From Comamonas odontotermitis (lineage in GTDB: Bacteria; Pseudomonadota; Gammaproteobacteria; Burkholderiales; Burkholderiaceae_C), in contig NZ_CP083451.1 in assembly GCF_020080045.1 (NCBI RefSeq), positions 992,001 through 1,056,000 on the forward strand: DNA of 64,000 nucleotides, given 5' to 3'. This document shows positions 1-7,552 of this stretch, piece by piece. Made by a program: the position numbers and the translations under genes. Position 1 is the stretch's first letter; every line of letters begins with the position of its first letter. Below the pieces are notes generated by a model. It was not told the DNA's origin and did not search any database. It saw nothing but the letters and a program-made list of their open reading frames with translations.

Positions 1-1253
1 GCGCATTCGCCGTAGCCACCAGTGGCCGTCCGGGGCCGGTGGTGATCGCTCTGCCCGAAGACATGCTGCGCGATACTGTGTCGGTACCGGATGCCAGGCC
101 GTACCAGGCGGCACCCGCCAACGCGGCAGATGCCGATGTACAGACCGTGGTTGCCAAGCTTGCCGCAGCCAGCAATCCCATCATCATTGCAGGCGGTTCG
201 CGCTGGAATACGCAGGCCCACCAGGACATTGCAGCCTTTGCCGCCGCCCATGCCGTGCCGGTAGCGTGTTCCTTCCGCAGGCAGATGGTGTTTCCGGCCA
301 ACCACCCCAATTACGCGGGCGATGTGGGCCTGGGCGTCAATCCCAAGCTGATCGAGCGCGTCAAGCGCGCCGATCTGGTGGTGTTGCTGGGCGGGCGCAT
401 GTCCGAGGTGCCGTCGCAGGGTTACAGCCTGCTGGGCATTCCGGCGTCGCAAGGCCAGCAGTTGATCCATATCCACCCCGATCCAGACGAGCTGGGCCGC
501 GTGTACCAGGCCGATCTGGCCATTGTGGCTGCGCCAGACAGCTTCTGCGCAGCGCTTGCCAGCCAGCCTGCGGCGCACGCCAGTGAAGCGCGCCGAGAGC
601 TGGTAGTGCTGGCCCACGCGGATTACCTGGCCTGGAGCAATCCGGCGCCCATCCAGGTGCCGGGAAATTTGCAGATGGGCCAGTTGATGGCGCATGTGCG
701 CGAAGTGCTGCCCTCCGATACCGTGTGGTGCAACGGCGCTGGCAACTTTGCCACCTGGGTGCACCGGTTCTGGCCCTTTACCAGCTATGGCAGCCAGCTC
801 GCGCCCACCAGTGGCAGCATGGGCTATGGTTTTCCGGCTGCGGTGGGCGCCAAGCGGCTGTGGGCAGATCGCAGTGTGGTGTGCATTGCGGGCGACGGCG
901 ATTTTCTGATGCACGGCCAGGAGTTTGCGACGGCAGTGCAGTACCACTTGCCCGTTGTGGTGCTGCTGATCGACAACGGCATGTACGGCACGATCCGTAT
1001 GCACCAGGAGCGTGACTACCCCAACCGCGTGAGCGCCACCGAGTTGCGCAACCCTGACTTTGTGGCCTACGCCAAGGCTTTTGGCGGCAATGGCATGCGC
1101 GTGGACAGTACAGAAGAGTTTGCCCCCGCTCTGGCCGCCATGCGCGCCTGGGCGGCCGAGTACCAACTGCCAGTGATCGTGCATTGCAAGCTGGATCCGC
1201 AGGCCATCACGCCTTCGCGCAGCCTGGACCAGATTCGCGGTACCGGAGCCTGA
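1..1253 (+). CDS. Thiamine diphosphate-dependent enzyme, acetolactate synthase-like (5' partial)
   Basis: The reading frame is open from base 3 and enters the window inside a GRPGPVVIALPED segment, which in this superfamily closes the N-terminal pyrimidine-binding domain. The first in-frame GTG (base 39) is therefore internal, and the true start lies upstream. A central dinucleotide-binding-type domain follows, with a GGSRWN segment and later LLGGRMSE. The C-terminal diphosphate-binding domain has the GDGDF motif and, about 27 residues on, DNGMYGT, the usual magnesium and ThDP signature. The family includes acetolactate synthase, benzoylformate decarboxylase and oxalyl-CoA decarboxylase. The substrate cannot be read from what is visible, and no small regulatory ilvH-like subunit follows, so a catabolic role is as likely as branched-chain amino acid synthesis. 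The gene ends just before a good terminator. Confidence 0.85.
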   Translation, partial: AFAVATSGRPGPVVIALPEDMLRDTVSVPDARPYQAAPANAADADVQTVVAKLAAASNPIIIAGGSRWNTQAHQDIAAFAAAHAVPVACSFRRQMVFPANHPNYAGDVGLGVNPKLIERVKRADLVVLLGGRMSEVPSQGYSLLGIPASQGQQLIHIHPDPDELGRVYQADLAIVAAPDSFCAALASQPAAHASEARRELVVLAHADYLAWSNPAPIQVPGNLQMGQLMAHVREVLPSDTVWCNGAGNFATWVHRFWPFTSYGSQLAPTSGSMGYGFPAAVGAKRLWADRSVVCIAGDGDFLMHGQEFATAVQYHLPVVVLLIDNGMYGTIRMHQERDYPNRVSATELRNPDFVAYAKAFGGNGMRVDSTEEFAPALAAMRAWAAEYQLPVIVHCKLDPQAITPSRSLDQIRGTGA

Positions 1254-1277
1254 TGACGCTCTGACATGCAGCCAAAG

Positions 1278-1306
1278 AAAAAGCACCTGTGGAAGGTGCT
1301 TTTTTG
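1278..1306 (+). terminator. Rho-independent terminator of the ThDP enzyme gene
   Basis: An 8-bp perfect stem, AAGCACCT/AGGTGCTT, with a 5-base loop and a run of six T residues lies about 25 bases after the stop codon. It stands just before the first copy of the palindromic repeat and the convergent phoH-like gene. Confidence 0.85.
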
Positions 1307-1311
1307 ATGGT

Positions 1312-1353
1312 TTTTGCTTCTGGCGCTTTGCAGTCAAGCGCCTGTCGCTATCA
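1312..1353. repeat. Intergenic palindromic repeat, copy 1
   Basis: Left arm GCTTCTGGCGCTTT and right arm AAGCGCCTGTCGCTATC form an imperfect stem-loop. It lies between the convergent ThDP enzyme and phoH-like genes. It matches the core (GCT-nnTGGCGCTT / AAGCGCC-nn-GCTAT) of ten or more other copies in this window. Confidence 0.7.
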
Positions 1354-1369
1354 ATTACATAGCAATGAC

Positions 1370-3097
1370 TTACAGCACATCGCTGGCAAAATCGGCCAGG
1401 CGCGAGCGCTCTCCGCGTGCCAGGGTGATATGGCCGCTGTGTGGCCAGCCCTTGAAGCGGTCAACCACATAGGTCAGGCCCGATGAGCCTTCGGTCAGGT
1501 ACGGCGTATCGATCTGGGCCAGATTGCCCATGCAGATGATCTTGGTGCCAGGGCCAGCGCGTGTGATCAAGGTCTTCATCTGCTTGGGCGTCAGGTTCTG
1601 CGCCTCGTCGATGATGACGTACTTGTTGAGGAAGGTGCGGCCGCGCATGAAGTTCATGCTCTTGATCTTGATGCGGCTGCGGATCAGGTCATTGGTGGCC
1701 GAGCGGCCCCATTCACCAGGATTACCGCCATCGCCCTTGGCCAGAAACTCCAGGTTGTCGTCCAGCGCGCCCATCCAGGGGCCCATCTTCTCTTCCTCGG
1801 TACCGGGCAGAAAGCCGATGTCCTCGCCCACACTCACGGTGGCGCGGGTCATGATGATTTCGCTGTAGCGGCGCTCGTCCAGCACCTGCGTCAGACCGGC
1901 GGCAAGCGCCATCAAGGTCTTGCCGGTACCGGCCGTACCAGCCAGGGTGACGAAGTCCACGTCCGGGTCCATCAACAGATTCATCGCGAAGTTTTGCTCG
2001 CGGTTGCGGGTGGTTACGCCCCAGACGTTGTTCTTCTGGTGGCCGTAGTCCTTCAGGGTCTCCAGCACGGCAGTCTTGTCGCGGATTTCGATCACGCGGG
2101 CAAACAGACTGTTTTCGCCCGGTGCTTCGTAGTACACGAACTGGTTGATGTGCAACTGCTGCGTGATCGCGCCGCTGATGCGGTAGCAGGTGGATGCACC
2201 GGACTGCCAGCTTTCCACCTTCTTGCCCACCTTGGCCCAGAAATCCAGCGGGAGCTGCAACATGCCGGTGTAGAGCATGTCGCCGTCTTCCAGCGTCTTG
2301 TCATTCTGGTAGTCCTCGGCTTCCAGGCCCAGCGCACGCGCCTTGACGCGCATGTTGATGTCCTTGGACACCAGCACCACCGGGCGTTCCGGGTGGCGCT
2401 GGCGCAGGGCCTCGACCACGCCCAGGATCTGGTTGTCGGCCTTGCCTTGCGGCAGGCTTTCAGGGAGGTGGTAGTGGAGCGGCTCGGTCTGGAAGAACAG
2501 GCGCCCGGTCGCGCCTTTCTGGCCGGTGGCATCGAGGTGAATGCCCTGGGCCAGTTGCGATTCCTGCGTGGCGACCAGTGCATCGAGCGTGCGGCTTGCC
2601 TGGCGGCCATTGCGAGCCACTTCGGTCATGCCCTTCTTGTGCGCATCGAGCTCTTCCAGCACGATCATCGGCAGGTAGATGTCGTTTTCCTCGAAGCGGA
2701 ACAGGCTGCTCGGGTCATGCAGCAGCACATTGGTATCCAGCACAAACAGCTTGGCGACACCGCTGCCGGTCTTGCGCACCTTGGCAGGCTTGCTGGCAGG
2801 CACGGCGCTGTCGGCCACTATGTATTTGGCAGGGGCCGTGGGGGTGTTGGCAGTGGTCGCCTTGGCGGCCTTGGCTGCTGCCTTGGGTGAGCGGGCTGGC
2901 TTGGTGCCCGTTGCCGGTGTGCGTTGCAGCGCTTGGGCGCTTGCAGCGATCTGGGCGGGCTCCAACTCCAATGCGAGGTCAGAGACATCGCCGATCACGG
3001 GGCCGGTGGATTTGCGCGTCTTGGCGGAAGCCTTGGTGGCCAGGTCGCTGGAGGAAAGCCGGCTGGCGCGTCCGGTAGGTGCGGGAGGCAGAGGCAT
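1370..3097 (-). CDS. PhoH-like protein with PIN domain (PIN-PhoH ATPase)
   Basis: The predicted protein has 575 residues if translation starts at the ATG at 3097. A TTG seven codons further upstream (3118) is possible but has no better ribosome binding site. Residues of about 1-120 are a low-complexity Ala/Lys/Pro/Thr-rich tail. A PIN-type ribonuclease domain follows, starting with LFVLDTNVLLHDP and containing the acidic VLEELDAHKKG segment. The C-terminal half is a PhoH P-loop ATPase with Walker A GTAGTGKT and Walker B YVIIDEAQNLT. This PIN plus PhoH architecture (PhoH2 type) has been linked to RNA unwinding and cleavage, but the physiological role is poorly defined. It follows bcp on the same strand, with a terminator between them, so it probably has its own promoter. 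Confidence 0.9.
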   Translation of the reverse strand: MPLPPAPTGRASRLSSSDLATKASAKTRKSTGPVIGDVSDLALELEPAQIAASAQALQRTPATGTKPARSPKAAAKAAKATTANTPTAPAKYIVADSAVPASKPAKVRKTGSGVAKLFVLDTNVLLHDPSSLFRFEENDIYLPMIVLEELDAHKKGMTEVARNGRQASRTLDALVATQESQLAQGIHLDATGQKGATGRLFFQTEPLHYHLPESLPQGKADNQILGVVEALRQRHPERPVVLVSKDINMRVKARALGLEAEDYQNDKTLEDGDMLYTGMLQLPLDFWAKVGKKVESWQSGASTCYRISGAITQQLHINQFVYYEAPGENSLFARVIEIRDKTAVLETLKDYGHQKNNVWGVTTRNREQNFAMNLLMDPDVDFVTLAGTAGTGKTLMALAAGLTQVLDERRYSEIIMTRATVSVGEDIGFLPGTEEEKMGPWMGALDDNLEFLAKGDGGNPGEWGRSATNDLIRSRIKIKSMNFMRGRTFLNKYVIIDEAQNLTPKQMKTLITRAGPGTKIICMGNLAQIDTPYLTEGSSGLTYVVDRFKGWPHSGHITLARGERSRLADFASDVL

Positions 3098-3167
3098 GAA
3101 GCAAAAGGCCTTTATCAATTACTCGCCAAAGGGGCGATATCCACATCGGAATGCAGGCCTGCCAAAG

Positions 3168-3204
3168 CAAAAAAGGCCATCTCGCAAGCAAGACAGCCTT
3201 TTTG
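3168..3204 (-). terminator. Terminator between bcp and the phoH-like gene
   Basis: AAAAAGGC and GCCTTTTT are complementary arms with an 18-base loop. On the minus strand the right arm ends in a T run, consistent with ending the bcp transcript. The other strand also shows a T run, so it could act in both directions. Confidence 0.6.
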
Positions 3205-3372
3205 AAGATCGATAGGGCAGCAACGCATTCCGGGCTCAAACATATGAGTCCATTATGCACATTCTGCCGGACAGAAAAATGTCAAATTTCTGTCATCGTA
3301 CAGACGGCAACGGCGCACCCCTGCATGACAGGCGATGCGCCGCAAAGGCACGATGAATCGCGCAGGACTGGC

Positions 3373-3861
3373 TTATGCAGCCTTTTTCTGCGCAGCCTTC
3401 ATCGATTTGACAGCCTTGAGCACTTCTTCCACGTGCCCGGGAACCTTCAGGCCACGCCATTCCTGCACGAGGACGCCATCAGGGCCTACCAGGAAGGTCG
3501 AGCGCTCGATGCCCTTGACCTTCTTGCCGTACATGATCTTGTTCTTGACCACGCCGAACATGTGGCAGAGCTTCTCCTCGGTGTCGGCGATCAGCTCAAA
3601 AGGCAGCTCAAGCTTGCCCTTGAAGTCATCGTGCGATTTCATGTTGTCGCGCGATACACCGAACACCGCCGCACCCGCCTTCACGAAGTCCGCGTACTTG
3701 TCGCGGAACTGCATGGCCTCGGTGGTGCAGCCGGGAGTGTTATCCTTTGGGTAGAAGTACAGCACCAGAATTTGCCCCTGATGCGATGCATTGGAAACCT
3801 TCTGGCCTCCCGTAGCTTGTGCTTCAAATTCTGGCAGGGATTTGTTGACAACAACAGCCAT
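3373..3861 (-). CDS. bcp: Peroxiredoxin, BCP/PrxQ family
   Basis: This 162-residue thiol peroxidase would reduce hydrogen peroxide and organic hydroperoxides in the cytoplasm using thioredoxin-type donors. The active-site segment YPKDNTPGCTTEA places the peroxidatic cysteine at residue 45. E. coli BCP has a resolving cysteine five residues later, where this protein has Met50. The only other cysteine is Cys99 (EKLCHMFG), so it is either a 1-Cys type or uses a different resolving residue. The C-terminus ends in a short Lys/Ala-rich tail. A GGAG lies about 12 bases before the ATG. The neighbouring minus-strand genes are phoH-like downstream and a Mth938-domain gene upstream. Confidence 0.93.
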   Translation of the reverse strand: MAVVVNKSLPEFEAQATGGQKVSNASHQGQILVLYFYPKDNTPGCTTEAMQFRDKYADFVKAGAAVFGVSRDNMKSHDDFKGKLELPFELIADTEEKLCHMFGVVKNKIMYGKKVKGIERSTFLVGPDGVLVQEWRGLKVPGHVEEVLKAVKSMKAAQKKAA

Positions 3862-4015
3862 AGCGCTCTATTTTCTCCGGAGTAATCGCAAAAAGGCCGC
3901 AGGAATCAAAGTGCTCATATAGTTATTATTCAGGCCCACGACCGCAAGCTGCTATTTTACCCTGAATCGAAATATTTATCGAGCCCCCCTGATAATCACA
4001 GGCTATCGATTGTGG

Positions 4016-4396
4016 CTATCCGGCAGGCACTTCCACCACGGCGGCCAGCAACACCTTCCGGCCTTCTCCAGCGAGCACGTTGTAGGTGCGGCATGCCGCA
4101 GGGGTATCCATGGTCTCGAAGCCGATGCGCTGGGCGATCAGTGGCGCCAGCCAGGCGGGCGAAGGAAAACGTAAGCAATTGCCACTGCCAAAAATGATGG
4201 TCTCCACATCGAAGTCCGCCAGCTGCGCAAAATGGGCGGGCCCCAGGTCGGCAAAGCTGTTGCAGTTCCAGGGTTGCAAGGTGCCATTGGAGCAGACCAC
4301 CAGGCTGTGCTCATAGCGCTGCTTGTCCACGGCGATCCAGCCGCGGTCATAGCCCGTGACGGTCAACGTGTTGGATTTGTCGGGTTGGAATTTCAT
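4016..4396 (-). CDS. Mth938-like domain protein (DUF498 family)
   Basis: The ATG at 4396 is preferred (126 residues, starting MKFQPDKSN). The frame is open 19 codons further up to 4453, but those residues do not look like the family. The pattern RGWIAVD...HSLVV...W, followed by IIFGSGNCLRFPSP and a short alpha/beta C-terminus, matches the Mth938 fold also found in the eukaryotic mitochondrial factor NDUFAF3. The bacterial members have no established function. It is divergent from alaA across about 210 bases, and no Shine-Dalgarno is obvious. Confidence 0.75.
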   Translation of the reverse strand: MKFQPDKSNTLTVTGYDRGWIAVDKQRYEHSLVVCSNGTLQPWNCNSFADLGPAHFAQLADFDVETIIFGSGNCLRFPSPAWLAPLIAQRIGFETMDTPAACRTYNVLAGEGRKVLLAAVVEVPAG

Positions 4397-4605
4397 GGGA
4401 GCGGGCTTTCGGGCGAGGTGGCATTCGTACTCCGGCAAGGCAGTACGATCCATTGGGTACCACTACACTGTGGTATCGGTGAAGAACTGTGGTCAAATTA
4501 TAGGTTTCACCTCGTCGGTTCTGTGGTTATCGGGTGCGGGCAGTCTCTGCCGACCTGCTGCCAACGGGCTGCAATCCCTCGTTTTCAAAGGTAGTGCTTT
4601 CTGTC

Positions 4606-5898
4606 ATGAAGACCATTCATAAATCCGCCAAGCTGGCCAATGTTTGTTACGACATCCGAGGGCCCATCATGGACGCGGCCAAGCGGATGGAAGACGAAGG
4701 CCAGAAGATCATCAAGCTCAACATCGGCAATCTGGCGGTTTTCGGCTTTGATGCACCTGAGGAAGTGCAGCAGGACATGATCCGCAACCTGCCCAATTCG
4801 GCGGGCTACTCGGACAGCAAGGGCATTTTTGCGGCGCGCAAGGCGGTGATGCATGAAACCCAGCGCCTGGGCATCAAGGGCGTGACGCTGGACGATATCT
4901 ATCTGGGCAACGGTGCGTCCGAGCTGATCAGCCTGGCGACCAACGCCTTGCTGGACTCTGGCGACGAAATGCTGCTGCCCGCTCCAGATTACCCACTGTG
5001 GACGGCTGCCAGCAGCCTGTCGGGTGGCACGCCAGTGCACTACATGTGCGACGAAGACAACGGCTGGATGCCCAATCTGGCAGACATCCGCGCCAAGATC
5101 ACGCCGCGTACCAAGGGTATTGTGGTCATCAACCCCAACAACCCTACCGGCGCGCTCTACAGCAAGGAGCTGCTGCTGCAGATCATTGACATCGCTCGCG
5201 AGCACGGCCTGGTGGTGTTTGCCGACGAGGTGTATGACAAGGTGCTGTACGACGATGCCGTGCACACGCCAATCGCAAGCCTGTCGCAGGATGTGCTGAC
5301 GATCACCTTCAACTCGCTGTCCAAGGCATACCGCAGCTGTGGCTACCGTGCTGGCTGGATGGTGATCTCGGGCGATAAATCGGGCGCTTCCGACTACATC
5401 GAAGGCCTGAACATGCTGTCGAACATGCGCCTGTGCGCCAATGTGCCAGGCCAGTGGGCGGTGCAGACGGCACTGGGTGGTCACCAGAGCATCGACGAGC
5501 TGGTGCAGGAGGGCGGCCGCCTGCGCAAGCAGCGCGACATGGCATGGGAGATGATCAATGCCATTCCCGGTGTCAGCTGTGTCAAGCCCCAGGGCGCGCT
5601 CTATATGTTTCCGCGCCTCGATCCGAAGGTGTACCCGATCCAGGACGATCAGGAATTCTTCCTGCAGGTACTGAAGGAAACCCGGGTGATGCTGGTGCAG
5701 GGCACGGGCTTCAACTGGCCTCAACCAGACCATTTCCGCATTGTCTTCCTGCCGCATGAGCCGGATCTGAAGGAAGCCATCAACCGCCTGGCTGGCTTTT
5801 TGGCCAAATACCGCCAGCGCTTTGGCACGGACAAGCTGGCTGTGGTGCCTGCAGCCGAAGCACCGGCCAAGCTGGCCAAGGCCAGCAAGGCAGCCTGA
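4606..5898 (+). CDS. alaA: Pyridoxal phosphate-dependent aminotransferase, AlaA-like
   Basis: This 430-residue class I/II aminotransferase most likely interconverts alanine and pyruvate with glutamate/2-oxoglutarate as the partner pair. The start MKTIHKSAKLANVCYDIRGP and the segments NIGNLAVFGF, NPNNPTGALYS and FADEVYDKV follow the AlaA subgroup. The PLP-binding lysine is Lys240 in FNSLSKAYRSCGYRAGW. The C-terminus carries about 25 extra Ala/Lys-rich residues beyond the usual family length. The frame is open upstream to 4534, but the ATG at 4606 fits the family start. The next gene is hom, an arrangement common in betaproteobacteria. It could instead be a closely related aspartate-type aminotransferase. 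Confidence 0.88.
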   Translation: MKTIHKSAKLANVCYDIRGPIMDAAKRMEDEGQKIIKLNIGNLAVFGFDAPEEVQQDMIRNLPNSAGYSDSKGIFAARKAVMHETQRLGIKGVTLDDIYLGNGASELISLATNALLDSGDEMLLPAPDYPLWTAASSLSGGTPVHYMCDEDNGWMPNLADIRAKITPRTKGIVVINPNNPTGALYSKELLLQIIDIAREHGLVVFADEVYDKVLYDDAVHTPIASLSQDVLTITFNSLSKAYRSCGYRAGWMVISGDKSGASDYIEGLNMLSNMRLCANVPGQWAVQTALGGHQSIDELVQEGGRLRKQRDMAWEMINAIPGVSCVKPQGALYMFPRLDPKVYPIQDDQEFFLQVLKETRVMLVQGTGFNWPQPDHFRIVFLPHEPDLKEAINRLAGFLAKYRQRFGTDKLAVVPAAEAPAKLAKASKAA

Positions 5899-5974
5899 GC
5901 CGTGCGGGCGGTACAGGGCGCCTTCCTTCGGGTGGTCGTCCTGTGCAGGCAGGGTCTGTGTCAGCTGTATTCAA

Positions 5975-6014
5975 TTTGATAGCTACCGGCGCTTACCAGA
6001 TAAGCGTCAGAGTG
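5975..6014. repeat. Intergenic palindromic repeat, copy 2 (degenerate right arm)
   Basis: The left arm is GATAGCTACCGGCGCTTA and the right arm TAAGCGTCAGAG, so the right half has decayed from AAGCGCCAG. It sits in the 146-base gap between alaA and hom. Confidence 0.65.
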
Positions 6015-6044
6015 TTTTTTACTGCGAACTATTTGTAGAGACTT

Positions 6045-7379
6045 ATGAAACCGATCCAAGTTGGCTTGTTGGGCATCGGCACCGTGGGCAGCGGTGTCTT
6101 TGGCGTGTTGCAACGTAACCATGACGAGATTCGTCGCCGCGCTGGCCGCGAAATTGCAATCACCATGGTGGCCGATCTGGACGAAACCCGCGCCCGCGCC
6201 GTGGTGGGCGAGCATGCCAAGGTCGTCAAGGACGCACGTGATGTGATCGCCAACCCCGATATCGACGTGGTGGTGGAGCTGATCGGTGGCTATGGCATTG
6301 CCAAGGCCCTGGTGCTGGAGGCCATTGCCGCAGGCAAGCATGTGGTGACGGCCAACAAGGCGCTGTTGGCGGTGCATGGCTCCGAAATCTTCAAGGCAGC
6401 TGCGGAAAAAGGTGTGATGGTGGCCTATGAAGCTGCTGTGGCAGGCGGCATTCCCATCATCAAGGCACTGCGTGAAGGCCTCACCGCCAACCAGATTCAG
6501 TGGATAGCCGGCATCATCAACGGCACCACAAACTTCATCCTGTCCGAAATGCGCGACAAGGGTCTGGATTTTGACGTGGTGCTGAAGGAGGCGCAACGCC
6601 TGGGCTACGCCGAAGCCGATCCAACCTTCGATATCGAAGGGGTGGACGCTGCCCACAAGGCCACCTTGATGAGTGCCATCGCCTTTGGCGTTCCTGTGCA
6701 GTTCGACAAGGCCTATGTCGAAGGCATCACCAAGCTGTCGTCGGTGGATATCAAATACGCAGAGCAACTGGGTTACCGCATCAAGCTGCTGGGCATTACC
6801 AAGCGTGCCGAAAAGGGCATCGAATTGCGTGTGCACCCGTCGCTGGTGCCAGCCAAGCGCCTGATTGCCAATGTGGAAGGCGCCATGAACGCTGTGGTGG
6901 TGCATGGCGATGCCGTAGGCACTACGCTTTATTACGGCAAGGGCGCAGGCTCGGAGCCCACCGCTTCGGCCGTGATTGCCGATCTGGTCGATATCGCCCG
7001 CCTGGACGGTGCAGATGCAGCCCACCGCGTGCCGCCCCTTGCCTTCCAGAGCAGCACCTTGCGAGAGGCGGGGCAGGATCTGCCCGTGCTGCCCATGGCC
7101 GAAGTGGTCACCAGCTATTACCTGCGGATGCGCGTGGCCGACGAGGCTGGCGTATTGGCCAAGGTAACAGGCATTCTGGCCAATGCAGGCATCAGCATCG
7201 ATGCCGTGCTGCAGCGTGAAGCCGATGAGGTGGGAGGCGAAGGATCGACGCAAACAGATCTGATTATCCTGACCCACGACACCCGCGAAGGCGATATGGA
7301 CAAGGCGTTGGCCGAAATCCAGGGCCTGCCCACGGTGCTGGCGCCCATCACCCGCATCCGCAAGGAAGAGCTGAACTAA
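6045..7379 (+). CDS. hom: Homoserine dehydrogenase
   Basis: This 444-residue enzyme reduces L-aspartate semialdehyde to homoserine with NAD(P)H, the branch point towards threonine and methionine. The N-terminal nucleotide-binding loop is GLLGIGTVGSG (residues 8-18). The catalytic and substrate region includes GIINGTTNFILS and EADPTFDIEG. From about residue 350 there is a C-terminal ACT domain (VADEAGVLAKVTGILANAG), the usual site of threonine feedback inhibition. It is monofunctional, without a fused aspartokinase. The start ATG at 6045 is only weakly supported by upstream sequence (GTAGAGA). In many relatives thrC follows directly, but here an M48 peptidase gene intervenes. Confidence 0.96.
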   Translation: MKPIQVGLLGIGTVGSGVFGVLQRNHDEIRRRAGREIAITMVADLDETRARAVVGEHAKVVKDARDVIANPDIDVVVELIGGYGIAKALVLEAIAAGKHVVTANKALLAVHGSEIFKAAAEKGVMVAYEAAVAGGIPIIKALREGLTANQIQWIAGIINGTTNFILSEMRDKGLDFDVVLKEAQRLGYAEADPTFDIEGVDAAHKATLMSAIAFGVPVQFDKAYVEGITKLSSVDIKYAEQLGYRIKLLGITKRAEKGIELRVHPSLVPAKRLIANVEGAMNAVVVHGDAVGTTLYYGKGAGSEPTASAVIADLVDIARLDGADAAHRVPPLAFQSSTLREAGQDLPVLPMAEVVTSYYLRMRVADEAGVLAKVTGILANAGISIDAVLQREADEVGGEGSTQTDLIILTHDTREGDMDKALAEIQGLPTVLAPITRIRKEELN

Positions 7380-7401
7380 GCCTGCGCGCAGTTCACCTGT
7401 C

Positions 7402-7440
7402 AACCGTCACCGGCCTTGTGCCGCTGGCGGTTTTCTTTTT
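7402..7440 (+). terminator. Terminator after hom
   Basis: A 13-bp stem with two mismatches (AACCGTCACCGGC / GCCGCTGGCGGTT), a 5-base loop and a T-rich tail lies 22 bases after the hom stop codon. It separates hom from the inserted M48 gene. Confidence 0.8.
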
Positions 7441-7552
7441 ACCTATTGTTTATTTTTTCGCCATATTGTTTCAAAAATTACTCGTTATTATCAATCGCTT
7501 AGAACCATGGTAGGTTTAGCGACCTGCTACATAACAAGGAGTGAGAGCAGGC

